Source of the DNA: Sphingopyxis sp. PAMC25046
Lineage (GTDB): Bacteria; Pseudomonadota; Alphaproteobacteria; Sphingomonadales; Sphingomonadaceae
Assembly: GCF_004795895.1 (NCBI RefSeq)
Contig: NZ_CP039250.1
Span: 1,178,001-1,242,000 of the forward strand
Direction of reading: 5' to 3'
Length of the DNA: 64,000 bases
Under the pieces are notes generated by a model, which had not been told where the DNA came from, made no database searches, and saw only the letters and a list, made by a program, of their open reading frames with translations. Positions 53,612 through 60,698 of the stretch are shown in pieces. Within the stretch, counting starts at the first letter, position 1; every line of letters starts with the position of its first letter. A program made the position numbers and the translations under genes.

Positions 53612-53870
53612 CAGCGTTCTTTCTCAGGGGCGGGATGTGGCAGGCTGAACCCGCTCAGGGTCGCTTGTGTTGATCTCTCGCGACAAGGGCAGAGGCACGT
53701 ACGCGCCTCTCAGAGGCAAGGTCCTTCCGCCAATATGTCCCACGCGAAATGGGCCACTGCCATGTCGATCATCGCCTCGTCCCATGTTTCAGGGTCGGCA
53801 AGATGCCGTGATGGATTGCAAACGCTTTCAAAGGTTCGTATGTGTATGATCTAAGAAAAGGATACACATC

Positions 53871-54065
53871 ATGCGGACCAACATCGTCATCGACGATAAT
53901 CTTATGAGCGAAGCTCTCCGGGCAACGGGCCTCAAGACAAAGCGTGAGGCCGTTGAGCTCGGCTTGCGGACGTTGCTTCGGCTTCGCAAACAGGACGAGA
54001 TTCGGAAGTTTCGGGGTAAGCTCGCTTGGACGGGCGATCTTGATGCCATGAGAACCGACGGGTGA
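53871..54065 (+). CDS. VapB-type antitoxin
   Basis: 64 residues: MRTNIVIDDNLMSEALRATGLKTKREAVELGLRTLLRLRKQDEIRKFRGKLAWTGDLDAMR. The N-terminal strand and LMxEALxATGxKTKREAVELGLRTLL helices are the DUF2191/VapB pattern; the tail wraps the toxin. It overlaps vapC by 4 nt (GTGA). Confidence 0.9.
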   Translation: MRTNIVIDDNLMSEALRATGLKTKREAVELGLRTLLRLRKQDEIRKFRGKLAWTGDLDAMRTDG

Positions 54066-54469
54066 TCCTCGTCGATTCCAGCGTCTGGATCGATTATTTC
54101 CGGGGCGATGCCACACCGCAGACGGAACGATTAGACGCATTGCTAGGCGCCGAGCCACTGCTGACCGGCGACATCATTCTGGCTGAAGTCCTGCAGGGTT
54201 TCACCAGCGACCGCGACTTCAACGTCGGGCTGAGATTGATGGGGTCTCTCGACCAGATCGATATCGGAGGTCGCGATATCGCGATCCAGGCGGCCCGAAA
54301 CTTTCGGGCACTACGCGGCAAAGGGGCCACTATTCGCAAGACCATCGATACGCTTATCGCCACCCGTTGCATAGAAGACGGGTTAGCACTGCTCTACAGC
54401 GACCGCGATTTTGATCCTTTCGTGGAACATCTCGGACTCTCGTCGGCCATGTCGGACGCACGCCGATGA
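54062..54469 (+). CDS. VapC-type PIN ribonuclease toxin
   Basis: 135 residues from a GTG at 54062 (ILVDSSVWIDYFRGDATPQTERLDALLG). Conserved PIN acids lie in VDSSVWID, ILAEVLQGF, KTIDTLIATRCIEDGLALLYSDRDFDPFVEHLGL. VapC toxins cut specific RNAs when VapB is lost, stabilising the element. The module reads opposite to the flanking transfer genes. Confidence 0.92.
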   Translation: MILVDSSVWIDYFRGDATPQTERLDALLGAEPLLTGDIILAEVLQGFTSDRDFNVGLRLMGSLDQIDIGGRDIAIQAARNFRALRGKGATIRKTIDTLIATRCIEDGLALLYSDRDFDPFVEHLGLSSAMSDARR

Positions 54470-54473
54470 TGTG

Positions 54474-54514
54474 ATCCCTGCAAATCTGGATCGTAGCTCC
54501 AGATTTGCAGGGAT
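54474..54514. repeat. 17-bp perfect inverted repeat after vapC
   Basis: ATCCCTGCAAATCTGGA and its exact complement flank TCGTAGC. There is no T-run, so a terminator is possible but not typical. It marks the junction between vapBC and the trbB remnant. Confidence 0.7.
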
Positions 54515-54605
54515 AAGTCGTTGCTCGATTTCGCTTCTTCGCCCTGAACGGATATCCAACCGGAATAAGCTCGAAGTTATGGCTTTGCTCGGCGTTGCGG
54601 TGAGA

Positions 54606-54806
54606 TGTCCGGCCCTTGAGCAACAATTCCCGTGAATTTCGAAAACGCCCGGACCCCGGCTTGCAGGGCGCATGCCGGTCAGTATCTTTACGGCGAGATA
54701 TAAATTGCGCGCGATATTGGGCGCATGATTCGGTGCCAACGGCAATCGGAATGATCCGGTTCGTATCGTTCACCGGTCGGACTCATGCGGCCGGGTATCC
54801 GGATTC
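54606..54806 (-). pseudogene. duplicated 3' end of the trbB-like gene (remnant)
   Basis: About 200 bp closely matches the 3' part of the trbB-like gene at roughly 55960-56160, including a long shared run encoding NDTNRIIPIAVGT. One extra base (GATTCGG versus GATCGG) frameshifts it; corrected, it reads HAPNIARNLYLAVKILTGMRP, as in the intact gene. It overlaps the C-terminus of the adjacent nucleotidyltransferase gene, which uses another frame of this remnant. Confidence 0.8.
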
Positions 54807-55486
54807 AGGATAGGCTGTTTCGCTGAAGCTCGTCCGATCGGGTCTCGACTGATTTCTCGGGAGTGGGCAACGAGATTGCGCGTCTTTTCGCGAAGCATGA
54901 GCTGGCCAATAATCCCTTCAACATAGGCGGGATTCGTTTTGTTGATGACTGCCAGAGCCGTTTCGCACCTCGCGCGGCCGCAATGCTCAATAGCCCCGAC
55001 TACATAGTCGGGTCCAAAATGCTCGGCGACCGCTGCAAGGTCGAACATATCGCGCGGCTGGAAACTCCAACCGCGATAGAAGACCTTTTTAGCGATGATT
55101 TCCGCTGGCGTTTCAAGCGCGATGGCGTGACCTTGAACGTCGTGCGCTCGTGTTGGATCTGGAATGATGCTGTCGCAGCAGATGAAATCAATTTCGCCCA
55201 GATCGTGATAAGCAAGCTTCAGCATATCGGTGCCTGCCTGATAGCTGTCAGGAGCGTGATCGAGTTTGATGCCTTGCGTTTCCGGATTGAGAAATGGGAG
55301 GATTTGTGGATCGTCCAGAAACAGGTCGATGTCGTGACTTTCACGATGATCGATCTGCAGCATCAGTGCGGTTCCGCCGCCGAAGCTCCACTGAGGCGCG
55401 AAGCCGTTCGCCTTCCTGAAATGGTCAAGAATATCTACGGCGAGATTGAAAAGGACCGGCCATTCGCTCGGCCGCTTTGCAGACAC
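54770..55486 (-). CDS. AbiEii/AbiGii-like nucleotidyltransferase toxin
   Basis: 238 residues. The nucleotidyltransferase signature is WSFGGGTALMLQIDHRESHDIDLFLDD (GG...HRxSxDIDLF), followed by ETPAEIIAKKVFYRGWSFQPRDMFDLAAVAEHFG. Type IV toxins of this class modify tRNA ends or nucleotides. The partner gene lies 4 nt upstream. The last residues (NPDTRPHESDR) derive from the trbB remnant in a different frame, so the native C-terminus may have been replaced. Confidence 0.8.
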   Translation of the reverse strand: MSAKRPSEWPVLFNLAVDILDHFRKANGFAPQWSFGGGTALMLQIDHRESHDIDLFLDDPQILPFLNPETQGIKLDHAPDSYQAGTDMLKLAYHDLGEIDFICCDSIIPDPTRAHDVQGHAIALETPAEIIAKKVFYRGWSFQPRDMFDLAAVAEHFGPDYVVGAIEHCGRARCETALAVINKTNPAYVEGIIGQLMLREKTRNLVAHSREISRDPIGRASAKQPILNPDTRPHESDR

Positions 55487-55490
55487 GGCG

Positions 55491-55766
55491 TCAGGCCGCC
55501 AGCGGTAGCGTGTAGCCCGAAAGTTCGGAGATTTTATCGGCGACTTGGCTCGCTTGACTTGCGTCTACGCCCATCGCTGCCATGAACTGTTCCTGGACGT
55601 TCAGCGGCACTTCGGAGAAGAAAGCGAAAACCGGCGCGTTGCAGTCAATCGCGCTCTTCAAGTCGACGATCATGGCAGCAAGCTGATGTGCGGAAACGGC
55701 CGCCCCATAAGGGGCGTTCACCGTCGTCAGCACTTGAGTTACAGCGTTTGCCATCATTCCACTCAT
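55491..55766 (-). CDS. small protein paired with the nucleotidyltransferase (putative antitoxin)
   Basis: 91 residues: VTQVLTTVNAPYGAAVSAHQLAAMIVDLKSAIDCNAPVFAFFSEVPLNVQEQFMAAMGVDASQASQVADKISELSGYTLPLAA. Helical, without a recognised DNA-binding motif and unlike AbiEi. Its stop is 4 nt before the toxin start, so co-translation is likely and an antitoxin role is inferred from position. Confidence 0.65.
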   Translation of the reverse strand: MSGMMANAVTQVLTTVNAPYGAAVSAHQLAAMIVDLKSAIDCNAPVFAFFSEVPLNVQEQFMAAMGVDASQASQVADKISELSGYTLPLAA

Positions 55767-55958
55767 AACACGATCCTGTTTGGATCGTTGTTTTCATATA
55801 GTCGCGAGCGGTTATCAAAACAAGAATCTCGCTCAGGTCGCGTCCTACGCCCGACGCGAGGCAATAATGACAAGACCAGATTCAGCTTATGAAGCATGCA
55901 TCATGGCTTTGATGTTTCAAGCAGATTCCGCGCCAGAGCTAAGAAAGTTCCGTCCGGC

Positions 55959-56519
55959 TTATCGCGACGGGCCCCCAACGATTCCAGTGAATTTCGAGAG
56001 TGCGCGGACGCCTACCGCTGGGCGAACGCCCGTCAGCATCTTCGCGGCGAGATAGAGGTTGCGCGCTAAATTGGGCGCATGATCGGTCCCGACGGCGATT
56101 GGAATGATCCGGTTCGTATCGTTCATCGGACGCACCCATGCGACCGGATGCCCGATCCAGGGCAAGCCGAGCCGGCCTGATCGCAGCATCGCTTCCTGCG
56201 CGGAAATGGCGCGGACCTGCCAGCCATATCGCCTTCCCAGACTTCCGAGCTTGGTCCAGAGATCGGCGCAGGGAACGCAGCCGGGCGCGGTGCTCATCTC
56301 GACGACGAAGGCCGAACTGCGTCCGCGCAGTTCCTCGGTAAAGTCCGGCGGGAAAGCGCGCGTCACCGGAACGCGCGAGAGCCAGTGGTTCATCGCCGCA
56401 GTTGTTCCGACCGGATGGATCGCGGCGCGCGCTGCATCCTCGCGGCTGACAGTCTGCGCCATGCCGGGCGAAATGACTAGGATGCTCATGCTCAGCGCGC
56501 TTGCACATCGCGCCAACAT
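55959..56519 (-). CDS. trbB: TrbB-like periplasmic thioredoxin-fold protein
   Basis: 186 residues from the ATG at 56519. Signal peptide (ASALSMSILVISPGMAQTVS). A thioredoxin-like active site is visible as VEMSTAPGCVPCADLWTKLGSLGRRYGW (CxxC), later WIGHPVAWV with cis-Pro-like region. F-type TrbB is a disulfide isomerase for TraH/TraU/TraN and lies between traF and traH, as here. The same frame is open far upstream over traF, but that is shadow. Its 3' end is duplicated at 54606-54806. Confidence 0.8.
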   Translation of the reverse strand: MLARCASALSMSILVISPGMAQTVSREDAARAAIHPVGTTAAMNHWLSRVPVTRAFPPDFTEELRGRSSAFVVEMSTAPGCVPCADLWTKLGSLGRRYGWQVRAISAQEAMLRSGRLGLPWIGHPVAWVRPMNDTNRIIPIAVGTDHAPNLARNLYLAAKMLTGVRPAVGVRALSKFTGIVGGPSR

Positions 56520-56583
56520 ACTGAACTCGCCTTGCAGGTAAGGGGATTTGCTCTTACCTTGTGCTATTGAAAGGACTCGCCAC

Positions 56584-56835
56584 ATGAACGCTGTTACCAT
56601 TACCGCGAAAGGGCAGGTCACGCTGCGGAAGGAATTGCTCAGGCATCTCGGCGTCCATCCAGGCGACAAGATCAGCTTTGACAAACTCCCCGGCGGTGAA
56701 ATCAAGATTCGGGCCATCAGGCCTTCCGGAAAGATTGAGGATTTCTTCGGGTCACTCAAGCGGGAAGGCCAGCGGCCCATCTCGATCGAGGAGATGAATG
56801 AGGCCATTGAAAAGGGCTGGGCCGGACAGCTGTGA
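56584..56835 (+). CDS. AbrB/MazE-type antitoxin
   Basis: 83 residues from the ATG at 56584 (MNAVTITAKGQVTLRKELLRHLGVHPGDKISFDKLPGGEIKIRAI). The SpoVT/AbrB swapped-hairpin fold (TxTxKGQVTLRKELxxxLGVxPGD) is clear; the C-terminus carries a toxin-binding helix (SIEEMNEAIEKGW). It overlaps the PIN gene by 4 nt. Confidence 0.92.
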   Translation: MNAVTITAKGQVTLRKELLRHLGVHPGDKISFDKLPGGEIKIRAIRPSGKIEDFFGSLKREGQRPISIEEMNEAIEKGWAGQL

Positions 56836-57242
56836 AAATTACTGCCGACACCAATATCCTCGTCCGATCCGCAACGCTGGACGATCCCGTTCAAAGCCCC
56901 TTGGCAAAAAAGCTCCTGAAGGAAGCAGAACTTGTTGCTGTGACGCTTCCGGCCTTGTGCGAGTTCTGCTGGGTGCTCAGAAAAGTGTATCGCTATGAGG
57001 CGGCAAGGGTCGCTGCATCGGTCAGATTGCTTATCGACGCCGGCAATGTCGCAGCGGACCGACAGGCTGTTGAAGCGGGGCTTGCAATACTGGAGCAAGG
57101 TGGAGACTTCGCTGATGGGGTCATCGCCCACGATGGCCAATGGCTGGGAGGCGAGACCTTCGTGAGCTTCGATCGAGGCGCTGTTGGCCTTCTGGCAAAG
57201 CATGGGCAATCTGCGATGAACCCCGATCAATCGAAAGCTTGA
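56832..57242 (+). CDS. PIN-domain toxin paired with AbrB antitoxin
   Basis: 136 residues from a GTG at 56832: KITADTNILVRSATLDDPVQSPLAKKLLKEAELVAVTLPALCEFCWVLRKVY, then GLAILEQGGDFADGVIAHDGQWLGGETFVSFDRGAVGLL. The D...E...D pattern of VapC-like PIN RNases is present. The module sits between traF and the trbB-like gene, opposite in orientation to the transfer operon. Confidence 0.92.
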   Translation: MKITADTNILVRSATLDDPVQSPLAKKLLKEAELVAVTLPALCEFCWVLRKVYRYEAARVAASVRLLIDAGNVAADRQAVEAGLAILEQGGDFADGVIAHDGQWLGGETFVSFDRGAVGLLAKHGQSAMNPDQSKA

Positions 57243-57277
57243 TCCAACTGCGCTGCGCTGCTCGGCAATAGACGCTG

Positions 57278-58156
57278 TCATCGACGCGGCTCCAAGCCCG
57301 CACCGACGAGGTCGCCGCCCAACACACGGGGATCGGTCGCGGAAACCGGCCCATTGCCGAGTGCGTCGAAGAAACCATCTTCCTCGCCCGCGCCGGTCAG
57401 GAACTGTTCGGGCCGAATGTCGCCGAGCATCAGCCGCACGGCCTGGTATGTGGTCTGCGCGAGATTGGGATAGGATTCGACACCCGACGCGATCACCATC
57501 CTTGCCGAGCTGTCGCGGCGGATCACCATCGTCGTCGGTGTCACCTCGACGCCGAAGCGCTGTCCGAGCTCCGGTCGGCGCTCGAGATCCATCTGTGTGA
57601 CCTGCCAGCCCGTCTCCTCGCGGAACCGTTCGAGGATCGGCCATTGCACCCGGCAATAGCCACAGGAATTCCGCGAGAACATGACGAGCGCGAACTGGCT
57701 TGCGTGGGCGCGGAGATACCGGCGGCGAACCGCTTCCTTCTCGGCACCCATCGCCGCGCGCGCGTCGCCGACGATCGGGTTGGCGGACTTGGCATTGAGT
57801 TCGGGGTTCTGAAGCAAGGCGATCTGAGTCACGCCTGCGAACGCACGTGCCTTGCGCCGCGCGAAGTCCTGCAGCCGCCAGAAGTCCGCGACCGCGTCGA
57901 CGGTGAGCACGGTCGCTGCATAGTCGCGTTGCTGCTCGATCAGCTTGCGGATTTTGGGCGGCGTCCATGTCGCCAGTTCCGCCATCGGCGGTATCGCCGG
58001 CTTCATCAGCGCGTCGGGCTCGGCATCCGCATCTTCGACCGGCGGCGGTGCCTGATACCACCAATAGCCCTGCTTCGGTTCGCGGGTGGGTGAGGTCGGC
58101 TGCGCGGCGGCGGGGAAGGCCGTGATGAGCGCCGCGAGGAGGGCAGGGCGGATCAC
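57278..58156 (-). CDS. traF: TraF, F-type pilus assembly thioredoxin-like protein
   Basis: 292 residues from a GTG at 58156 overlapping the S26 peptidase stop (GTGA). Signal peptide (RPALLAALITAFPAAAQ), then the TraF hallmark GYWWYQAPP, a long helical middle (KIRKLIEQQRDYAATVLTVDAVADFWRLQDFARRKARAFAGV) and a thioredoxin fold with HASQFALVMFSRNSCGYCRVQWPIL and VEVTPTTMVI (cis-Pro). Here the active-site pair CGYC is intact. It acts in the periplasm with TraH and TrbB. Confidence 0.95.
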   Translation of the reverse strand: MIRPALLAALITAFPAAAQPTSPTREPKQGYWWYQAPPPVEDADAEPDALMKPAIPPMAELATWTPPKIRKLIEQQRDYAATVLTVDAVADFWRLQDFARRKARAFAGVTQIALLQNPELNAKSANPIVGDARAAMGAEKEAVRRRYLRAHASQFALVMFSRNSCGYCRVQWPILERFREETGWQVTQMDLERRPELGQRFGVEVTPTTMVIRRDSSARMVIASGVESYPNLAQTTYQAVRLMLGDIRPEQFLTGAGEEDGFFDALGNGPVSATDPRVLGGDLVGAGLEPRR

Positions 58157-58752
58157 AGCAGCTTCTCCATGCGGGTGAGGCGCGCGATCGGCACCGGTCC
58201 GTAATAGCGGCTGTCGAACCCGCTCGGGTGCAGCGAGCCGACATAGATCAATCCCGGCGGGATCAGCCCGTGATCGGGCCGCCAATAGTCGAGCCGCTGG
58301 CCATTTCGCCCGTAGGGCTTGGTCACGCCGAGCAGGACGCCGTCGCAATAATACCACCCGTCCATGGCGTGGGGCTCCATCGTCGACGGTTTCTCGATCA
58401 GCGATATGCGCTCGCCGGGCATGCAAAGCGCGCGCTTGGTCACCTTGACCGGTTCGGGGCCGGCCAGCGGATGGGAGAGCATGAACAGGACGAAATCGCC
58501 CTTCTCGATCGGCCCCGGCGCCGCGCGCACCGCCCAGGCGTCGATCGACGGCGACATCACGAGAATGGCTTGCTGCATCGCCCAGCACGTCAGAAGCCCG
58601 AGTGGCACAACGATCGCCGTCGCCTTCCAGAGCCGGTCGGGGCGCGCGGGCTCGCCGAGCCCCGGACTGCCGAGCGCAACGGCTGCGCGCCGCGGCAGTC
58701 CCTTCAAACCGATCGCCAGATGCTTACCGGCCTTCCAGGCGAGACTGAGCAT
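58153..58752 (-). CDS. S26-type signal peptidase (conjugative TraF/LepB-like)
   Basis: 199 residues from the ATG at 58752, preceded by a strong GGAGG site and overlapping the trbC 3' end by 29 nt. A membrane helix (IVVPLGLLTCWAMQQAILVM) leads to the catalytic Ser region (MSPSIDAW) and Lys region (VKVTKRALCMPGERI). ALLGVTKPYGRNGQRLDYWRPDHGLIPPGLIYVGSLHPSGFDSRYYGPV-like end is typical of TraF-type peptidases that mature pilin. Retained between trbC and traF. Confidence 0.88.
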   Translation of the reverse strand: MLSLAWKAGKHLAIGLKGLPRRAAVALGSPGLGEPARPDRLWKATAIVVPLGLLTCWAMQQAILVMSPSIDAWAVRAAPGPIEKGDFVLFMLSHPLAGPEPVKVTKRALCMPGERISLIEKPSTMEPHAMDGWYYCDGVLLGVTKPYGRNGQRLDYWRPDHGLIPPGLIYVGSLHPSGFDSRYYGPVPIARLTRMEKLL

Positions 58753-59617
58753 CGCGCACCTCCTCTTTTCCGCCGAGGCGGGCAATTTCTTCGAGCAAAC
58801 CGGAAAGGGCGGCATCGCCGTAAGCGATATGGCTCCCGCGCGGACTTTCCTCCTCGCGCTCGCAATAGGGGAGCACCGGATCGCCCGGGATCATGGCGAG
58901 CGCGGGCACGCGGGTGACGCCGTGCTGGCGAAAGACCAGCGGGTCGACGATCACCTGCACGTCGCGCATCACGCATGCCGGTCCCTCGCAGCCGGGATCG
59001 AGGCGGAGAATCTCGGCGGTGAGCTTCGCCATCGGCGCGACCTTGGCCATCCCGCCCGGCATGCCGCGAAACGCGAGGACACCGCGTGCCTTCTCGAGCT
59101 GCGCTGCATAGGTGCGCAGCGTTGACGACGGCATCGACGAGGAGACGAACAGCACAGGCACCCAGCCTTTCGCCGCCGGCGCCGGACCGGCATCGGCGAC
59201 GGCCTTGATCTCGGGCGCTTCGAGCCCGAGTGCCTGGCCGAGCCGCTTCGCCATCGCCTCGCGCTCTGCGGCGAAGCGGTCTTTGCCGGTCTCAAGCGCA
59301 TCGCGGGCGCGGGCTTCCATCGCTGGCGACTTGGCACGGTCGCGCATCGCCTCGAAGGCGCGCCGGCGTTCGACCTCGCTCGGCTTCGGCAGGTCAGATG
59401 GGCCGTTTTGCTGTTGGGCTTTGCGGCGCGACACCGCGCCCTTCAGCCGGTCCATCGCCGCTTCGCCCTCGCGTTCTACCTTCTCGCGCGCCGACGGGTT
59501 GTCGTCGATGCCCGGCGATATTTGCGCTGCGGCAAGGCCGGCGATGCCGGCTACGTCGGCGAGCGCCACCGCGAGTACGGCGCGGCGCCTAGCGGCCGAT
59601 GGCCTGCATATAGGCAT
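58724..59617 (-). CDS. trbC: TrbC, F-type pilus assembly protein
   Basis: 297 residues. A hydrophobic export segment (AVLAVALADVAGIAGLAAAQ) precedes a charged coiled-coil region, then the TrbC/TraW-C-like domain: VPVLFVSSSMPSSTLRTYAAQLEKARGVLAFRGMPGG, VMRDVQVIVDPLVFRQHGVTRVPALAMIP, SHIAYGDAALSGLLEEIARLG. The fold is thioredoxin-like without CxxC. It starts within the end of the upstream traN-like gene (29-nt overlap). Confidence 0.93.
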   Translation of the reverse strand: MPICRPSAARRRAVLAVALADVAGIAGLAAAQISPGIDDNPSAREKVEREGEAAMDRLKGAVSRRKAQQQNGPSDLPKPSEVERRRAFEAMRDRAKSPAMEARARDALETGKDRFAAEREAMAKRLGQALGLEAPEIKAVADAGPAPAAKGWVPVLFVSSSMPSSTLRTYAAQLEKARGVLAFRGMPGGMAKVAPMAKLTAEILRLDPGCEGPACVMRDVQVIVDPLVFRQHGVTRVPALAMIPGDPVLPYCEREEESPRGSHIAYGDAALSGLLEEIARLGGKEEVRDAQSRLEGR

Positions 59618-60698
59618 CGATACGATCCTTCATGTCTGACTGGATGTCGGCCTGCGCGCGGGCCTGAACTTCCGAATAATATTCGGAGAGGTCCATTCGG
59701 CTGAAGTCGAGCGCTTGGAACTCTTCGGGCGTGAACCCGCGGCAGTTCGGCGTCTTCACCGGTCCCCAGCCATCCGCGAACGACTTCAGCTGCGGGCGGC
59801 CCTGTTCCTGGATGATGCGGCCGAGCTTGGTATTGAAGCAGCAATGGCTGCGCGACTTCTGGACGCAGATGCCGAGGATCTTCGACGAGCAATAGGAGCC
59901 GACCTCGACGCACATGCCCGAGCCGCGTAGCATGCCCGTCTCCATGTCCTGCTGGTCGCAGGAGCAGAGGAGGAACTCGATCATGACGTTGACCGCGAGG
60001 CTGATCGCGATCGAGGTCGGATCGATGCCGACAATGATCGCATTGGCGCCCGCGCTCGCCGCCTGGCTTGCCGTCGCGCCCGCCTGGAAGGCGGCATAGG
60101 CGGCTTGGGCTCCGGTGAACACGCCCTTGGCGATCGCGATCTTCGTCTGCGTCGACGCGATCGACGAGCCCATTCCGTCCTTGACGATCTTACCCTTGTC
60201 CTTGCAGCAGTTGGAAAAGGTTGTCTTGAGGCCCGCTGGGCGGCAGCGCAGCGCGCGGCCGCCGAATATCTCGATGTTCCCGAGACAATTGCCGTCGGTG
60301 TCGACTTCGCCGTCGGCGGGCGCGCCCGGATCGTCGACGACGGGTTCATCCTCGATCGGGTTTGCCGCGGTATCGATGCAGGCGTTCGGCGAGCAACTCG
60401 GCACGCCGCCGCTCGCCAGCGTCTCGCACGCATATTGCGAACCAAGCGGGCAGGACGACGCGCCGCCGGGCTCGGGCGCGCACGATGCCCGTTCGATCGG
60501 GCACTGCCAGCTACCACCTTGCATCCCGACGCAGCTAGCGGTCTCGCCCGCGTCGTCGGCGTCACCATTGCCATTGAGGTCGACCGCGCAAATCTGCTGC
60601 GCCTGCGCTGCCGACGCGTAAACGGCGAGCGCGAAGGCGACGATGCCGAACAGGATCAGCGCGAGGCGCGACGGCCAGAAGAGAAAGCGGCCCATCAT
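59589..60698 (-). CDS. traN: TraN-like Cys-rich protein, C-terminal part (second of two)
   Basis: 369 residues. Export signal (LALILFGIVAFALAVYASAAQAQ), then Cys-rich segments: ASCVGMQGGSWQCPIERASCAPEPGG, CETLASGGVPSCSPNACID, LRCRPAGLKTTFSNCCKDKGK. The C-terminal portion (EVGSYCSSKILGICVQKSRSHCCFNTKLGRIIQEQGRPQLKSFADGWG) matches the conserved end of TraN outer-membrane adhesins. It overlaps the preceding traN-like gene by 4 nt, so TraN here seems divided into two exported proteins. Confidence 0.85.
   Translation of the reverse strand: MMGRFLFWPSRLALILFGIVAFALAVYASAAQAQQICAVDLNGNGDADDAGETASCVGMQGGSWQCPIERASCAPEPGGASSCPLGSQYACETLASGGVPSCSPNACIDTAANPIEDEPVVDDPGAPADGEVDTDGNCLGNIEIFGGRALRCRPAGLKTTFSNCCKDKGKIVKDGMGSSIASTQTKIAIAKGVFTGAQAAYAAFQAGATASQAASAGANAIIVGIDPTSIAISLAVNVMIEFLLCSCDQQDMETGMLRGSGMCVEVGSYCSSKILGICVQKSRSHCCFNTKLGRIIQEQGRPQLKSFADGWGPVKTPNCRGFTPEEFQALDFSRMDLSEYYSEVQARAQADIQSDMKDRIDAYMQAIGR

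Noticed and set aside
55959..58244. 761-residue minus-strand open frame
   Set aside because: Its first three quarters are out-of-frame shadow over traF and the AbrB/PIN genes, with Arg/Pro-rich nonsense. Only the final 186 residues from 56519 are a real trbB-like gene.
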